From Trueperella sp. (GTDB lineage Bacteria > Actinomycetota > Actinomycetes > Actinomycetales > Actinomycetaceae), in the NCBI GenBank assembly GCA_030532125.1, contig JAUNLU010000003.1, positions 214,491 to 278,490 of the forward strand: DNA of 64,000 bases, in the 5' to 3' direction. Below the pieces are notes generated by a model. The model worked only from the letters and a program-made list of their open reading frames with translations. It searched no databases and had not been told where the DNA came from. This document shows, in pieces, positions 20,019 to 29,871 of the stretch (its first letter is position 1; each line of letters begins with the position of its first letter). The position numbers were made by a program, and so were the translations under genes.

Positions 20019-21588
20019 GATTGAGAATCCTATCAATGGCTATCGGAAGAGCTTTAACAATATCTGATGCAGTGATCGGATGTCCGATCCGGCGCGGGCG
20101 CGTGGCGCAGTCAACGCCACTCAGTTCGCAACAACCATACATCCGCCGGTCACTGGCGATAGCGGCGGCACTGGCGTGTACGTATGCTGCTGCCGCTGCA
20201 TACTGAGCTGGCAAACCGGCGGTAAATTCTGCTGAAACGCCAGCTAGCATGCCACCCAATAGCCCCGCCAGCACGTCCCCCGCTCCAGCGGTGGCACGCC
20301 AACCCGGGGCGCCGCCCTGGCTGAAGCAGATTCCACTTGGAGTGGCGCATACATCAGTAGCTGCAGTTAGCAACACAGTGGCGCCAGTAATTTCGGCTGC
20401 CAGTTTTGCCGCGTGATGCGGATCTGCTTCGACCTCTGGGCGAGAAATTTCGATACCACGCGCCGTCAACAGTGCCACCAATTCTCCAGGGTGGGGAGTC
20501 AAAATAACTGTTTCTGGAAACTGGCCGGTATAAGCCAAACTAATGGCTCCGGCGTCGAGCACTATGGGGAGCCCCTGGTCAACAGCTTCAGTTAACGTGC
20601 GGCGTAACTGTTCCATTTGGGTTTCTTCAACTCCAGAACCGAGTATCCAAGACTGCACCTGACCAGGTGCCGGCACCACTTCGGGATACACCGGCAGCAC
20701 CAAAGGACTTTCCCCCAGGTAGCGCACCATGCCAACTCCACTAGCCAGGGCACCGCCCACGCCTAATAGTGCAGCCCCGGGATAGGTACGCGATCCAGTT
20801 AGCATCCCCACTACCCCGCGCGTGTACTTGTGGTCAGTTTTGCTGGGTATCCGCCATCGGTCAGCCACATCTGCGGCAGTCAGTTCGGCCACTGCCGGGC
20901 TGGCGGGGAAAAATTCCGCAAATCCCAGATCCACTGTGGTCACTTCGCCACACTGAAACCGCGCCGGGGCTAATAAATGCGCCGGTTTCAAACTGCCAGT
21001 TGCCAGCGTTTCATGGGCGCGCAGTACTGGGCCGAGAATTTTGCCGCTATCCGCAGTTAATCCAGACGGCAAATCTATGGCCAGCACAAATGGCTCCGCG
21101 GGACTCATATCCAATTCAGTATTGAGCATAGTAATCCAGCTGGCGATTGGCTCGCGGGCGGCGCCAGTGCTCCCCAGTCCCAGGAGTCCATCTAGCCAAG
21201 TTCCGCCCCAAAAAGCTAGTTCGCGCAGCACTGCCAGATCCGTACTTGCGCCGGCTCCAGCAGTATCGCCCGTTAAGGGATAGCACCGCACTCCAGCGCG
21301 TTGGGCTGCAGCTATACCATCTGGATGAGCCCCCGGTAGATGCGCTGCCCGCACGCTCAGCCCGCGCTGCGCCAAGTAGACAGCAGCATAGAGCGCATCA
21401 CCACCGTTATTGCCCTTGCCCGCGAGCGCCAACACGGTAGCGCCGCTCACCCGCAGTCCAGTTGCCTGTAGATGCGCAATTACCCGCCCCGCTACAGCGT
21501 ACGCGGCTTGCTCCATTAGCGGCTTCCCGGCAGCCAGCAGTGGCTCCTCAGCGCTACGCACTTGATCCGCCCAGTAAGCTCTGCGCAT
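20011..21588 (-). CDS. nnr: bifunctional NAD(P)HX epimerase/dehydratase
   Basis: This enzyme repairs hydrated NADH and NADPH. Residues 1 to about 215 form the NnrE epimerase domain (LAGKGNNGGDALYAA near 58-72). Residues about 225-525 form the NnrD ADP-dependent dehydratase domain, with the kinase-like ATRGAGDVLAGLLGG pattern (here ATAGAGDVLAGL) near 445. The ATG at 21586-21588 follows AGAGGAAG at good spacing; a GTG nine bases earlier lies right against that site and is rejected. It sits between glmS and alr, the common actinobacterial order. Confidence 0.94.
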   Translation of the reverse strand: MRRAYWADQVRSAEEPLLAAGKPLMEQAAYAVAGRVIAHLQATGLRVSGATVLALAGKGNNGGDALYAAVYLAQRGLSVRAAHLPGAHPDGIAAAQRAGVRCYPLTGDTAGAGASTDLAVLRELAFWGGTWLDGLLGLGSTGAAREPIASWITMLNTELDMSPAEPFVLAIDLPSGLTADSGKILGPVLRAHETLATGSLKPAHLLAPARFQCGEVTTVDLGFAEFFPASPAVAELTAADVADRWRIPSKTDHKYTRGVVGMLTGSRTYPGAALLGVGGALASGVGMVRYLGESPLVLPVYPEVVPAPGQVQSWILGSGVEETQMEQLRRTLTEAVDQGLPIVLDAGAISLAYTGQFPETVILTPHPGELVALLTARGIEISRPEVEADPHHAAKLAAEITGATVLLTAATDVCATPSGICFSQGGAPGWRATAGAGDVLAGLLGGMLAGVSAEFTAGLPAQYAAAAAYVHASAAAIASDRRMYGCCELSGVDCATRPRRIGHPITASDIVKALPIAIDRILNLE

Positions 21589-21612
21589 CCTATCCACTTC
21601 CTCTGGTTTGAC

Positions 21613-23469
21613 TCACTCCACTGTTACAGATTTGGCAAGATTTCGAGGCTTATCTACGTCCAAACCTTTTTGTTTTGCCAATTCGCACGCAAAAATCTGC
21701 AGTGGGATTACTGTCACTAGCGGCATCATCAAAGTTGGGGTGGATGCCGGAACCTGGATTAGGTAGTCCGCGTACTCAGCGGCTGCCTCATCACCTTCTT
21801 GTGCAATGACGATCGGGCGCGCCCCCCGCGCTTTTACCTCGTTGATATTAGAAATAACTTTGGCATGCAACAGTGGCCGGCGGGGCGTAGGCACAATAAC
21901 AAACACCGGTAACCCAGCTTCTACCAGTGCGATCGGACCATGCTTCAACTCCCCAGCCGCGAAGCCTTCTGCATGAATATAGGCGAGCTCTTTGAGTTTC
22001 AAAGCTCCTTCTAGCGCAATTGGGAAACCCACATGGCGTCCCAAGAACAGCACCGACGTCACGTCACCCAGCTCGTTAGCAATCTGCTTGATGGCACCTT
22101 CTTGGGCTAAAACTTCTGCCATTCGCTGCGGCATCTGGGCGAGCTCATCCAAGTAAGTTGCGATTTCATCTGGGTATTTATTGCCGCGCAGTTGCGCCAG
22201 ATACAACCCCAATAGGTAACATGCCGTGATCTGGGCGGTGAATGCTTTGGTAGAGGCTACGGCAGCTTCCGGACCAGCATGGGTGTAGAGCACGGCGTCT
22301 GACTCGCGTGCAATTGTCGAGCCGAACGCATTCAAAATGGACAGCACCCGCGAGCCCTGTTCCCGAGCATGGCGCACTGCCATCAGCGTGTCCATCGTCT
22401 CCCCGGACTGGGAAATCGCCACTACCAAAGTTTTGGAATTTACCACCGGATCGCGATAGCGAAATTCATGCGCCAACTCCACCTCAACCGGAATACGGCA
22501 CCAGTGCTCAATCGCATATTTCGCTACATGCCCGGCATAGGCTGCCGTCCCACATGCCACTACGATGATTTTGTCAATTGCGCGCAGCTCTTCTTCGCGA
22601 ATATGCAGCTCATCTAACTGCAAGTAACCATCAGCGGTGAGCCGTCCCAGCATAGTGTCTGCCACCGCCTGTGGCTGCTCATGAATTTCTTTGTCCATAA
22701 AGGTGGGATAGCCCGCGGTTACCGCCGTGCGAGTATCCCAATCGACGTCATACTCTTCCCCAGCAACCGGATTGCCCGCGAAGTCGACGACGGCGACGTC
22801 TGCTGCAGTTACTGTAACCACTTGATCTTGCCCGATTGCCATAGCGCGGCGAGTGAACCCCACAAATGCCGCCACATCCGAGCCTAAGAAATTTTCCCCA
22901 TCACCGAGTCCGACGACGAGCGGAGAGTTGCGCCGCGCCGCCACCACTTTATTGGGCTGAGTTGCCGCCACTGCCACGATCGCAAAAGATCCCTCCAGCC
23001 GGTTTGCTACTGCCAACATGGCTGCCGTCAAATCGGGAGTCTGAGTTAATTGCTGCGCCAGCAAATGTGCCACTACTTCAGTGTCAGTTTCCGACACAAA
23101 TTGTGCTCCAGTAGCGGCTAATTCGGCGCGGAGCGCTTCGTGATTCTCCACAATGCCGTTATGCACAATTGCCACTGACCCATCTGGTGCCATATGCGGA
23201 TGGGCGTTGGTAGCAGTTGGCGAACCGTGCGTAGCCCACCGCGTATGCCCAATGGCGCTAATTGCCGCTGGCACGGGTGCAGCCGCTAATGACGCCGCTA
23301 AGTCGGCTACCCGGCCAGCCTCTTTGCGCAAAGAAATACCGCCGCCATTTGCCACCGCCACTCCGGCCGAATCGTAGCCTCGATATTCCAATCGTTCTAG
23401 ACCAGCCAATACAACTTCCAGCGGGTGCCCCGAGTCCGTTTCCCCCACATAAGCCACAATTCCACACAT
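21613..23469 (-). CDS. glmS: glutamine--fructose-6-phosphate aminotransferase (isomerizing)
   Basis: GlmS makes glucosamine-6-phosphate from fructose-6-phosphate and glutamine, the entry to UDP-GlcNAc. The start is ATG at 23467-23469 so that Cys2 (MCGIVAYVG) becomes the glutaminase nucleophile; 36 upstream codons are non-coding. The 618 residues contain the Ntn glutaminase domain (RLEYRGYDSAGVAV, HTRWATHG) and two SIS domains (SQSGETMDTL near 360; GRHVGFPIALEGALKLKE near 490), ending in the usual DKPRNLAKSVTVE. No ribosome-binding site is seen before the ATG, and TAAAAT lies 7 nt before it, so the message may be leaderless. Confidence 0.96.
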   Translation of the reverse strand: MCGIVAYVGETDSGHPLEVVLAGLERLEYRGYDSAGVAVANGGGISLRKEAGRVADLAASLAAAPVPAAISAIGHTRWATHGSPTATNAHPHMAPDGSVAIVHNGIVENHEALRAELAATGAQFVSETDTEVVAHLLAQQLTQTPDLTAAMLAVANRLEGSFAIVAVAATQPNKVVAARRNSPLVVGLGDGENFLGSDVAAFVGFTRRAMAIGQDQVVTVTAADVAVVDFAGNPVAGEEYDVDWDTRTAVTAGYPTFMDKEIHEQPQAVADTMLGRLTADGYLQLDELHIREEELRAIDKIIVVACGTAAYAGHVAKYAIEHWCRIPVEVELAHEFRYRDPVVNSKTLVVAISQSGETMDTLMAVRHAREQGSRVLSILNAFGSTIARESDAVLYTHAGPEAAVASTKAFTAQITACYLLGLYLAQLRGNKYPDEIATYLDELAQMPQRMAEVLAQEGAIKQIANELGDVTSVLFLGRHVGFPIALEGALKLKELAYIHAEGFAAGELKHGPIALVEAGLPVFVIVPTPRRPLLHAKVISNINEVKARGARPIVIAQEGDEAAAEYADYLIQVPASTPTLMMPLVTVIPLQIFACELAKQKGLDVDKPRNLAKSVTVE

Positions 23470-23555
23470 GCCGAAAATTTTACCGCGGCAACTGCCCAGC
23501 TTTTCTATACGTGCGCAAAATCGCCGTGCTGGGAAAATTCTGTAAGACTTAACCC

Positions 23556-24494
23556 ATGCATAGTGAACATGGACCATTTCTGAAGTTCACCCACGAACAG
23601 TGGGAGAGCCTGGCATCTAGCACTGCGTTACCGTTGACCGAATCAGATATCGCCCGGTTGATTTCGCTGGGCGACCCGATTGGTTTAGCAGAAGTGGACG
23701 CCATATACCGGCCGCTATCTGCACTTATGCAAATGTACGCCCGCAATACCGGGGATTTATTTGCCGAGTCGAAAGAATTTCTCGGCTACCAAGAGCTGCG
23801 TACGCCGTGGATTGTGGGGATTGCCGGCTCGGTGTCAGTGGGGAAATCTACCACGGCACGGCTATTGCAGGAGCTGCTCCGCCGCTGGCCACTCACCCCC
23901 CATGTGGACCTGGTGCCAACTGACGGTTTCCTCTACCCCAACTCGGTGCTAGAAGAACGCGGAATTTTAGACCGCAAAGGCTTCCCCGAGTCCTATGATC
24001 GCCACGCGCTGCTTAATTTCCTCAGTGCCGTCAAAGCGGGCGAACCCAATCTGAAAGTGCCGGTTTATGACCACGTCAGCTACGACATTGTGCCCGGCGA
24101 ATTCATCACCGTAGATCAACCCGAGATTTTAATCCTGGAAGGGCTGAATGTGCTGCAACCCGCCCGCCCCAGTACCGATAGCAATTACACCGCAATCTCG
24201 GACTTTTTCGATTTTTCGATTTATCTAGATGCCCCGGTAGACGCACTAGAAGAATGGTTCGTGGCGCGATTCTTGGCCCTGCGAGGCACTGCTTTTAGCG
24301 ACGAGCGCTCCTATTTCCGTTCTTTCGCGGAACTAAACGACACCGAAGCCGAAGCTATGGCGCGCGAGGTGTGGCACACTATCAACTTGCCCAACCTGAT
24401 GGAAAATATCTTGCCCACCCGGTCACGCGCCACTGTAATTCTCTCCAAGGGGCCCACACACCGGATCGAAGAGGTCGCCTTACGCCGGCTGTGA
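23556..24494 (+). CDS. coaA: pantothenate kinase, type I
   Basis: CoaA phosphorylates pantothenate, the first and feedback-controlled step of coenzyme A synthesis. The 312 residues hold the P-loop GSVSVGKST (91-99), LVPTDGFLYPN and the C-terminal block typical of the bacterial type I enzyme. It is divergent from glmS across an 86-bp gap and convergent with glmM. Confidence 0.95.
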   Translation: MHSEHGPFLKFTHEQWESLASSTALPLTESDIARLISLGDPIGLAEVDAIYRPLSALMQMYARNTGDLFAESKEFLGYQELRTPWIVGIAGSVSVGKSTTARLLQELLRRWPLTPHVDLVPTDGFLYPNSVLEERGILDRKGFPESYDRHALLNFLSAVKAGEPNLKVPVYDHVSYDIVPGEFITVDQPEILILEGLNVLQPARPSTDSNYTAISDFFDFSIYLDAPVDALEEWFVARFLALRGTAFSDERSYFRSFAELNDTEAEAMAREVWHTINLPNLMENILPTRSRATVILSKGPTHRIEEVALRRL

Positions 24495-24550
24495 CGCGCC
24501 CGGCACGCCACTATTCCCTCAGTTTCGGTTTTGCCGGTTCGGTATCCGCA

Positions 24551-25882
24551 CTAGAGGGACAGCTTTTCTTTGACGACGGCTGCCAATTGGGCTGCTACCT
24601 CATCTGATTCTGCCTGGGTAGCAGCCTCAACCATCACCCGCACCAGCGGTTCAGTGCCCGAAGCGCGCAACAGCACTCGCCCAGTTTCCCCTAGACGTTG
24701 CTCTGCCGCTGCCACCTCAGCTGCAATCTCAGCCGTACGATTCTTATCAACATTCGGCACATTGATTAGTGTTTGCGGCAAACGCTTGACGAAGCTGGCC
24801 AAGGACTCCAGTTTTTCACCCCGCCGGGCAACTTCGGAAGCCACCAAAAGTGCAGTTAAAGTTCCATCTCCAGTAGTGGCATGGTGCAAATTGATTACGT
24901 GTCCCGACTGCTCGCCGCCCAAGGAGTACCCCCGCGCCAGCATTTCTTCCAGGACGTACCGGTCGCCTACCGTCGTCACTGCGACGTCTATTCCCGCATC
25001 GCGCATAGCTAGCCGCAGTCCCAGATTAGACATAACAGTCAATACCAAAGTGTTGTTATCCAGCTCGCCGCGATCGCGCATACTCACTGCCAGCAGCCCC
25101 ATGATCTGATCGCCGTCTACCAACGCACCATTATGATCTACTGCCAGGCAGCGATCGGCGTCGCCGTCAAATGCAAATCCCATATCTGCCCCGGAAGCCT
25201 TAACCATCGCTTGCAGCTGCTCCGGATGGGTCGAACCACAATTATCGTTGATATTCCGACCATCTGGGCTGGCATTGATTACGGACACATCCGCGCCAAG
25301 CTCCTGGAAAACAGTTGGCGCCACCTCATAAGCTGCACCATTGGCGCAGTCCAATACGATTTTTAGCCCGTTGAGACGCTCCCCCACGGCTACCAGATGA
25401 TCCATATAGGCCCGGTCAGAAACTTCCGCAGTTTCGGACATATATCCGACATCTGCGCCCACTGGCCGCTCCCAGTCCGTGCCGAGCAGAGCCTGGATTT
25501 CATCTTCTACTGCGTCATCCAGTTTGAAACCGTTGGCGGAAATAAATTTGATGCCGTTATCTGGCATCGGATTATGGGAAGCAGAAATCATGCACCCCAA
25601 GTCATAGTTGTGTTTTGAAGTCAGATAGGCGATGCCCGGAGTAGGTATTTCCCGGACGTGCTCGACATCTATTCCAGCACTTGCCATCCCCGCAGCAATT
25701 GCTTGCGATAGCATACCCGATGACTGGCGAGTATCTCGACCGACGACGGCGCGCGGACGGTGGTCAGTAACTTCACGCGCCAATACTCGCGCAGCAGCTT
25801 CCCCCAGTTGAAGCGCCAGTTCCGCCGTGATTTCCCGGTTGGCAAGCCCTCGCACACCGTCAGTGCCAAAGAGTCGAGACAT
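24551..25882 (-). CDS. glmM: phosphoglucosamine mutase
   Basis: GlmM turns glucosamine-6-phosphate into the 1-phosphate, the step after GlmS. The 443 residues show FGTDGVRGLAN at the start, the active-site phosphoserine loop ISASHNPMPDNG near 100, the metal-binding DGDADR near 240 and the phosphate-binding RASGTEPLVRVMVE near the end. The ATG at 25880-25882 has GAGGAGAAA upstream. The gene lies downstream of rplM-rpsI, as in most actinobacteria, but a strong hairpin separates them. Confidence 0.96.
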   Translation of the reverse strand: MSRLFGTDGVRGLANREITAELALQLGEAAARVLAREVTDHRPRAVVGRDTRQSSGMLSQAIAAGMASAGIDVEHVREIPTPGIAYLTSKHNYDLGCMISASHNPMPDNGIKFISANGFKLDDAVEDEIQALLGTDWERPVGADVGYMSETAEVSDRAYMDHLVAVGERLNGLKIVLDCANGAAYEVAPTVFQELGADVSVINASPDGRNINDNCGSTHPEQLQAMVKASGADMGFAFDGDADRCLAVDHNGALVDGDQIMGLLAVSMRDRGELDNNTLVLTVMSNLGLRLAMRDAGIDVAVTTVGDRYVLEEMLARGYSLGGEQSGHVINLHHATTGDGTLTALLVASEVARRGEKLESLASFVKRLPQTLINVPNVDKNRTAEIAAEVAAAEQRLGETGRVLLRASGTEPLVRVMVEAATQAESDEVAAQLAAVVKEKLSL

Positions 25883-25998
25883 GTTTTCTCCTCAAAATAT
25901 CTAACTACCACTGGCAATCGCCGTGGATAATGCGCCAGCAATTGGTGGCATAAACATTTCTGGCTGTTATTATTCCACGTCAACTACTGGAAACGTGC

Positions 25999-26030
25999 CA
26001 AGGGCCCCACAGTTTCCTGCGGGGCCCTTG
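25999..26030 (-). terminator. terminator-like hairpin after rpsI
   Basis: A G+C-rich stem of 14 bp with one mismatch (CAAGGGCCCCACAG / CTGCGGGGCCCTTG) and a 4-base loop lies 28 bp past the rpsI stop. No T-run follows immediately on the minus strand. Confidence 0.75.
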
Positions 26031-26057
26031 CATAAATTGTATTCTAGTCCGCCAGCT

Positions 26058-26543
26058 TTACCGCTTGGAGAACTGCGAAGCCTTGCGTGCCTTCTTGAGG
26101 CCGGCTTTCTTGCGTTCCACGGCGCGAGCGTCGCGAGTCAGGAATCCGGCTTTCTTCAGTGCCGGACGGTTCGATTCCCGATCAATTTCGTTCAGGGCGC
26201 GAGCAATACCGAGACGCAGCGCACCTGCTTGACCGGACGTGCCACCGCCGTTGATACGGGCGACTACGTCAAACCGGCCTTCGATATCCAGCAGCACAAA
26301 CGGCGAATGCACCAATTGCTGGTGGATCTTGTTCGGGAAGTATTCCTCCAGCGTGCGGCCGTTGATGGTCCACTTTCCTTCGCCGGGGATTAGGCGGACA
26401 CGAGCTACAGCTTCCTTACGGCGCCCTAGGCCCTGTCCGGGAGCAGTCAGAGATGCACCCTGACCAGTCTGCGGAGTTTCCGTCTCGCTCGTGTACGAGC
26501 TGACGTCCTCCAGTTCTTCAGTTTCCACGGTGGTCTCAGCCAC
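26058..26543 (-). CDS. rpsI: 30S ribosomal protein S9
   Basis: S9 of the small subunit head. The 161 residues have a 40-residue acidic N-terminal extension common in actinobacteria, then [15 protein letters not shown] and the invariant C-terminal QFSKR that reaches the P-site tRNA. It is co-transcribed with rplM, 35 bp downstream of it. Confidence 0.97.
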   Translation of the reverse strand: MAETTVETEELEDVSSYTSETETPQTGQGASLTAPGQGLGRRKEAVARVRLIPGEGKWTINGRTLEEYFPNKIHQQLVHSPFVLLDIEGRFDVVARINGGGTSGQAGALRLGIARALNEIDRESNRPALKKAGFLTRDARAVERKKAGLKKARKASQFSKR

Positions 26544-26578
26544 GGTTCTCCTTAAAAATTTTAGTTAAGTCCTGGCCG

Positions 26579-27022
26579 CTACTGAGCGACTTTTTCCAGC
26601 TGGTACGGTACGGGTTGCTGGGCAGCATGTGGGTGCTCAGCGCCGCGGTAAACCTTCAGCTTCTTGAGCTGCTGGCGCCCGAGTTTATTCTTCGGCAACA
26701 TGCCGGCGACAGCCTTCGTGACTGCGCGTTCCGGGTTTTCTTCCAACAACTCTGCATAGGACGTAGCTTTCAAACCACCGGGATAACCCGAGTGGCGGTA
26801 TGCCATCTTCTGCTCACGCTTGGATCCGGTCAGTTCGACCTTGTCAGCGTTGATGACGATCACGAAATCGCCGGTATCCATATGTGGCGCAAAAGTCGGC
26901 TTGTGCTTCCCACGGAGCAGGGTGGCAACATGGGTTGCCAAACGGCCAAGGATGACATCGGTGGCGTCAATGACGTACCACTTAGGATCGATATCTCCGG
27001 GCTTCGGTGAATACGTGCGCAC
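26579..27022 (-). CDS. rplM: 50S ribosomal protein L13
   Basis: L13 is an early-assembly protein of the large subunit. The 147 residues carry [16 protein letters not shown] at the start, [12 protein letters not shown] and the C-terminal [30 protein letters not shown]. The start is GTG at 27020-27022 with AAGG 9 nt upstream. It is the first gene of the rplM-rpsI pair; the leader and promoter should lie in 27023-27388. Confidence 0.97.
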   Translation of the reverse strand: MRTYSPKPGDIDPKWYVIDATDVILGRLATHVATLLRGKHKPTFAPHMDTGDFVIVINADKVELTGSKREQKMAYRHSGYPGGLKATSYAELLEENPERAVTKAVAGMLPKNKLGRQQLKKLKVYRGAEHPHAAQQPVPYQLEKVAQ

Positions 27023-27388
27023 TTTACGTAGCCTTCGTTTCTAGATCTGAGGGGCAGCCGAAAAGCAATGGCTTGTGCCTAACGGATAACCCCAATGGTC
27101 AAGTTAAGATTCGCTGCGTGTGGGACGAGTGGGACAATATCCGCACAACGCATAGCGATACTCAACTTTAATTGGCACTGGCCAACAGGTCAAAGGATTC
27201 CCCCTCGCTGTGAGAGGGATAACGAGTACATCAGCAACTTTGCACTGTTGAATCAGTCACTTACCCAAATAGCCAGAAATTTTACTGCCACTATATATTG
27301 GTATTTGAGCCTATCCTCACAATTCACCAGGTAGATTTAAGCCAAATATTTCACGCAGCATATGTACAACCCAGAATGAGGGCCACAA
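27023..27388. other. divergent intergenic region rplM / PAS gene
   Basis: A 366-bp gap between rplM (minus) and the PAS-protein gene (plus). It must hold both promoters. I see no RNA gene, clear operator or strong hairpin in it. Confidence 0.5.
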
Positions 27389-28714
27389 TTGACTAAAACT
27401 CGCCACGCCGTCCACCCCACCCCCACTGGAGAAGTGCAGCATATCGGGGTAAATGACCTATTCTTTTCTACTACCGACTGGCGCGGGGTCATCGAAGACT
27501 CAAATAACGTATTTACTAGATTGTCCCGTTATTCTGCGGCAGAACTGCGCGGCGCACCGCACAATATTATTCGCCACCCAATGATGCCCGCCGGTGCGTT
27601 TCACAGCATGTGGGAGTGGATTCAAAACGGAAAGCCATTCGGCGCCTATGTACACAATCTGGCACAGGACGGCTCGCGTTACGACGTCTTCGCCACGATA
27701 GTTCCCAAACGCGGCGGCGGATACCTATCAGTTCGTATCCCTCCGGTGGTCCCAGAATTTTTTAAGCTGACCGATGACATCTACGCCCAGGCGCTCCAAC
27801 TAGAAGCTGAACTGCGCGAAAGTGGCTTATCGCGCCGAGAAGCAGCAGCGCGGGGGGCCGATAAAATAACTGAACTGATCCAAGAAGCTGGCTTCCTAGA
27901 TTACGACGACTACATGCACGCCGTCTTCACCTCGGAAGTTTTGGCCCGAGCAGCTATCGCCACTGAAATACCTACTCGCCCCACAGCCACCGGGCCAGTC
28001 GCCCATAAATTGCAGCTGACCGAGAAGATCTACCAGGAGTTAAATAACTGGATGGGGCGGCTCAGTGAGCTGCAGGCGATGTCAGAATCGCTGAGCGAGG
28101 CAGATAAAGCAATCCGCAATGAAATCAGCCGGGCAGCGGTACCAGACAGCATAAATTCCCAGATAAGCGGGGAAGAACATCATGATGTGCGGGTGATGGT
28201 AGACGTTTTGAAGCTGACCCAGCAGGCCACTTCAGACTATCTAGCTAATCTGCATGAGACCTTCACCAATCTGTACAGCACAATCTCAGCAGCCAGATTC
28301 CGCATTGCGCTGGCGCACGTGCACGCCACAATGTTGGCAATTTTCTTGGTGGAAGTCATCGACTACGACACCTCGGCGGACTCCGAAATACAGATGCTGA
28401 TTGAAGCCCTGGAAGACGGCGTCACCGATATGGAATATGCCACTCATAAGCTGATTCACCAGACCATTAATGCTGGAGCGCAGACCAAAGCTGCCCTGCA
28501 CATGATGCAGCTGCCCACGCAGATGGCGAAAAAGGTGGAGCAACAAACTGAGGGGATGACTTTAGACGCCGGTGGCGTGATGGATATTGCAGCCTCAGCA
28601 ATCGAGCAGCTGACGCGGGCAATGGAACGGATGCAGAATCTGTCGCAGCGATGCGAGGACTTGTGCGATTTTGATCCGACGCGACTGCGCGAGTTGCTGC
28701 ATACGCTGAACTAA
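27389..28714 (+). CDS. Aer-like PAS-domain protein with a helical, non-MCP C-terminal part
   Basis: The 441 residues begin with a PAS domain (about 20-120) close to that of the aerotaxis receptor Aer: FSTTDWRGVIEDSN, SRYSAAELRGAPHNIIRHPMMP, the aromatic FHSMWEWIQNGKPF and the later SVRIPP. In Aer this domain binds FAD and senses redox state. Residues 130-441 are mostly helical and contain His-rich segments (GEEHHDVRV, LAHVHATM, THKLIHQT). There are no transmembrane helices, no HAMP and no methyl-accepting signalling hairpin. It should therefore be a soluble redox or oxygen sensor with an unknown output. The start is TTG with GAGGG seven bases before it. Confidence 0.8.
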   Translation: MTKTRHAVHPTPTGEVQHIGVNDLFFSTTDWRGVIEDSNNVFTRLSRYSAAELRGAPHNIIRHPMMPAGAFHSMWEWIQNGKPFGAYVHNLAQDGSRYDVFATIVPKRGGGYLSVRIPPVVPEFFKLTDDIYAQALQLEAELRESGLSRREAAARGADKITELIQEAGFLDYDDYMHAVFTSEVLARAAIATEIPTRPTATGPVAHKLQLTEKIYQELNNWMGRLSELQAMSESLSEADKAIRNEISRAAVPDSINSQISGEEHHDVRVMVDVLKLTQQATSDYLANLHETFTNLYSTISAARFRIALAHVHATMLAIFLVEVIDYDTSADSEIQMLIEALEDGVTDMEYATHKLIHQTINAGAQTKAALHMMQLPTQMAKKVEQQTEGMTLDAGGVMDIAASAIEQLTRAMERMQNLSQRCEDLCDFDPTRLRELLHTLN

Positions 28715-28733
28715 TCGGATTTGCTAATTTCTG

Positions 28734-28815
28734 TGCGCGAGGGGGGACTTGAACCCCCACGCCCGAAGGCACCAGAACCTAAATCTGGCGCGTCTGCCAA
28801 TTCCGCCACTCGCGC
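28734..28815 (-). tRNA. tRNA-Leu (anticodon UAG)
   Basis: An 82-nt class-II tRNA on the minus strand. The acceptor stem is GCGCGAG/CTCGCGC with discriminator A. The anticodon stem CCAGA/TCTGG encloses loop TTTAGGT, and the anticodon TAG lies at 28779-28781. It has a long variable arm and a T loop GGTTCAAGTCC. The 3' CCA is not encoded. Confidence 0.96.
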
Positions 28816-28901
28816 GCACAGCTCATTAACTGAACTCCCGCAATAGCATACCTGGCAAGGTAGAAAATTCTCAATTTGCTGGCGACACTACTTTCGCCGT
28901 C

Positions 28902-29222
28902 TTATTTTGTGCCGCCCGAAGTGGTGATGAAGAATTCCAAACTTACCAGCAACACAAACAGCACAAATCCAGCGATCATCGGCGCTATCCCGAAAATAGT
29001 CGGGAAGATCAATCCCACCGCCAGCGCACTGCCGGCTACTAGATAGGTGCGGCGGTGGTAAATACCATATGCCGCAAATGCCGCCCCCATTGTCCCGAGC
29101 ACGCAAGCAACCACAATTGCCGGCGCAAATCCCGCTCGCCACGCCGTATACCACCCAACCCCGAGCATAAATAGGGTAAATCCGCCGACTAATGCAAAAA
29201 GCATGGGGTAGAACTTTTCCAT
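28902..29222 (-). CDS. small four-helix membrane protein
   Basis: A 106-residue hydrophobic protein of unknown function starting at ATG 29220-29222 with GGAGAT just before it. Four membrane segments are visible (about 5-25, 30-50, 56-75 and 79-99), with short loops such as YGIYHRRTY between segments 2 and 3. A longer frame extends 55 codons upstream into the divergent DUF4916 gene and is not used. It resembles small conserved actinobacterial membrane proteins, but I cannot name a family. Confidence 0.7.
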   Translation of the reverse strand: MEKFYPMLFALVGGFTLFMLGVGWYTAWRAGFAPAIVVACVLGTMGAAFAAYGIYHRRTYLVAGSALAVGLIFPTIFGIAPMIAGFVLFVLLVSLEFFITTSGGTK

Positions 29223-29280
29223 ATCTCCACTGTGCCATATCTCGACGTCGTTCACCGGTAGCCAAAGGGGCCAGCGAAAA

Positions 29281-29844
29281 ATGTCTTCTCCTCCAGAATT
29301 GCCGCACAATTTAGCTATGACTGACATCGCTTCTGGAGATATGGGTCCGTGGCTTTCCCCGGATGACCTAGAGTTTGTGCGTCGCAAAGTGCCAATGCTC
29401 TATCTGGATATTGTCCCGGTGCGAATTGACGAAGAAGCTCAGTTGGAAGCAATCGGTCTGCTCCTCGCCGTTAATGACGACGCCATCACTAGATCTATCG
29501 TTTCTGGGCGTGTGTTGTATCACGAAACTATCCGTGAAGCGCTATGGCGGCATATCGAAAAAGACTTAGGCGGTATGGCGCTGCCGCAGTTACCCGTTTC
29601 TACGGTGCCATTTGCGGTAGGCGAATACTTCCCCACTCCGGGAGTGGGCTGGCATGACCCGCGCCAACATGCCGTTTCCCTGGCTTATGTGGTGCCGATG
29701 GCTGGTGATTGCCATCCCTCCAGCGATGCGCTTGAGATAACTTGGTTCACCCCTGGGGAAATGCGCACTCCAGAATTACAGGCCGAAATTATGCCGCGTC
29801 AGCGTGAGATAGTGCTGCGTGCGCTGCACTATCTCGGCTATTAG
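29281..29844 (+). CDS. DUF4916 / Nudix-like protein
   Basis: A 187-residue protein of the actinobacterial DUF4916 family, which has a Nudix-like fold. Recognisable segments are WLSPDDLEFVRRKVPMLYLDIVPVR near the start, VSGRVLYHETIREALWRHIEKDLG in place of the Nudix box, YFPTPGVGWHDPRQHAVSLAYVVPM, and EITWFTPGEM. The canonical Nudix residues (REUXEE) are largely lost, so hydrolase activity is doubtful. The start could be 29281 or the ATG at 29317; the AAAGGGG about 10 nt upstream favours the first. Confidence 0.8.
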   Translation: MSSPPELPHNLAMTDIASGDMGPWLSPDDLEFVRRKVPMLYLDIVPVRIDEEAQLEAIGLLLAVNDDAITRSIVSGRVLYHETIREALWRHIEKDLGGMALPQLPVSTVPFAVGEYFPTPGVGWHDPRQHAVSLAYVVPMAGDCHPSSDALEITWFTPGEMRTPELQAEIMPRQREIVLRALHYLGY

Positions 29845-29871
29845 CAGCCATCCGTTGAGTTATTAGGCAGT

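Noticed and set aside
28888-29307. 139-codon minus-strand frame overlapping the small membrane protein
   Set aside because: The alternative frame lacks the regular hydrophobic segments; the other frame has four clear helices and a GGAGAT site at its ATG.
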